In this document: piece by piece, positions 63,893-64,000 of the stretch
How positions within the stretch are numbered: the stretch's first letter is position 1
How the letters are laid out: each line of letters starts with the position of its first letter
From: Curtobacterium sp. ZW137
Lineage (GTDB): Bacteria > Actinomycetota > Actinomycetes > Actinomycetales > Microbacteriaceae
Assembly: GCF_003762905.1 (NCBI RefSeq)
Contig: NZ_RJKS01000003.1
Location: forward strand, 186,001 to 250,000
DNA: 64,000 nucleotides
Reading direction: 5' to 3'
Position numbers and translations under genes: made by a program
The notes under the pieces: generated by a model
The model's input: only the letters and a program-made list of their open reading frames with translations
Told to the model about the DNA's origin: nothing
Database searches by the model: none

Positions 63893-64000
63893 ATGCTGCC
63901 CATCAGCGAGACCACCATCCGCGCGTCCTTCGTCAACGCCTCCCGCAAGGAGACGAGCGACATCACGCTGCCCGCCGACTTCGACACGCTGTCCTTCGAG
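63893..64000 (+). CDS. FBP-domain protein, EF-G-binding type (partial)
   Basis: Only 36 codons are inside the window. MLPISETTIRASFVNASRKE followed by LPADFDTLSFE is the N-terminus of FBP (FusB/FusC-like) proteins, which bind elongation factor G and release it from the ribosome. The gap before it contains the uORF and the hairpin. Confidence 0.6.
   Translation, partial: MLPISETTIRASFVNASRKETSDITLPADFDTLSFE

Overview
The window is about 70% G+C, densely coded, and reads as chromosome of a Gram-positive actinobacterium of the Microbacteriaceae type, with Curtobacterium-like as my best guess. The reasons are monomeric isocitrate dehydrogenase, sugar ABC importers with no ATPase gene of their own, a GH92 mannosidase, and above all the start signals. 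About thirty genes have a TANNNT-like -10 box ending only 6-7 bases before the ATG/GTG, so most transcripts look leaderless. I see no rRNA, convincing tRNA, insertion sequence, prophage or CRISPR array. Genus and family names are recalled knowledge; no database search was run.

Left part (1-10.9 kb). The kdp potassium operon (kdpF, kdpA) runs off the left edge. Its promoter region holds CCTAAC repeats and abuts a divergent unit made of a promoter, a compact RNA ending in a 15-bp UUCG hairpin, and an AbiF-like HEPN protein. That unit is the best candidate in the window for an RNA-controlled toxin or phage-defence system. Next come a WYL regulator divergent from a VOC protein, an rRNA methyltransferase, an SDR, a maltokinase-cap-like protein, an aldo/keto reductase, a DUF3800-like protein with a 50-residue partner, and a SipW-type signal peptidase between a TasA-like and a LamG-like substrate.

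Middle part (10.9-34 kb). GH92 glycosidase, transmembrane Ser/Thr kinase, a possible small RNA next to a 38-residue membrane peptide, PAP2 phosphatase and a PolA-type polymerase are followed by an amino-sugar cluster. In that cluster an ABC importer with an oxidoreductase lies on the minus strand, a DeoR regulator sits between, and SIS isomerase, ROK kinase, NagA deacetylase, PfkB kinase and class II aldolase form one overlapping plus-strand operon. Together these give a complete route from N-acetylgalactosamine (or a relative) to triose phosphates. A secreted sedolisin-lectin protease and L-serine dehydratase follow.

Right part (34-64 kb). This holds redox enzymes, a MacB-type ABC exporter with a divergent TetR regulator, an OpuB-type compatible-solute importer, a ScbR-like regulator, an operon of Gfo/Idh dehydrogenase, ThuA and a GAF/PP2C protein with an apparently dead phosphatase site, icd, a Na+/H+ antiporter, a TMEM175 channel, an M23 peptidase, a CNNM transporter, an XRE regulator and a methyltransferase. 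The window ends inside an FBP (EF-G-binding) gene preceded by a 17-codon leaderless ORF whose stop codon lies in a hairpin. Three near-identical long palindromes at 36.1, 53.9 and 61.9 kb act as shared terminators.
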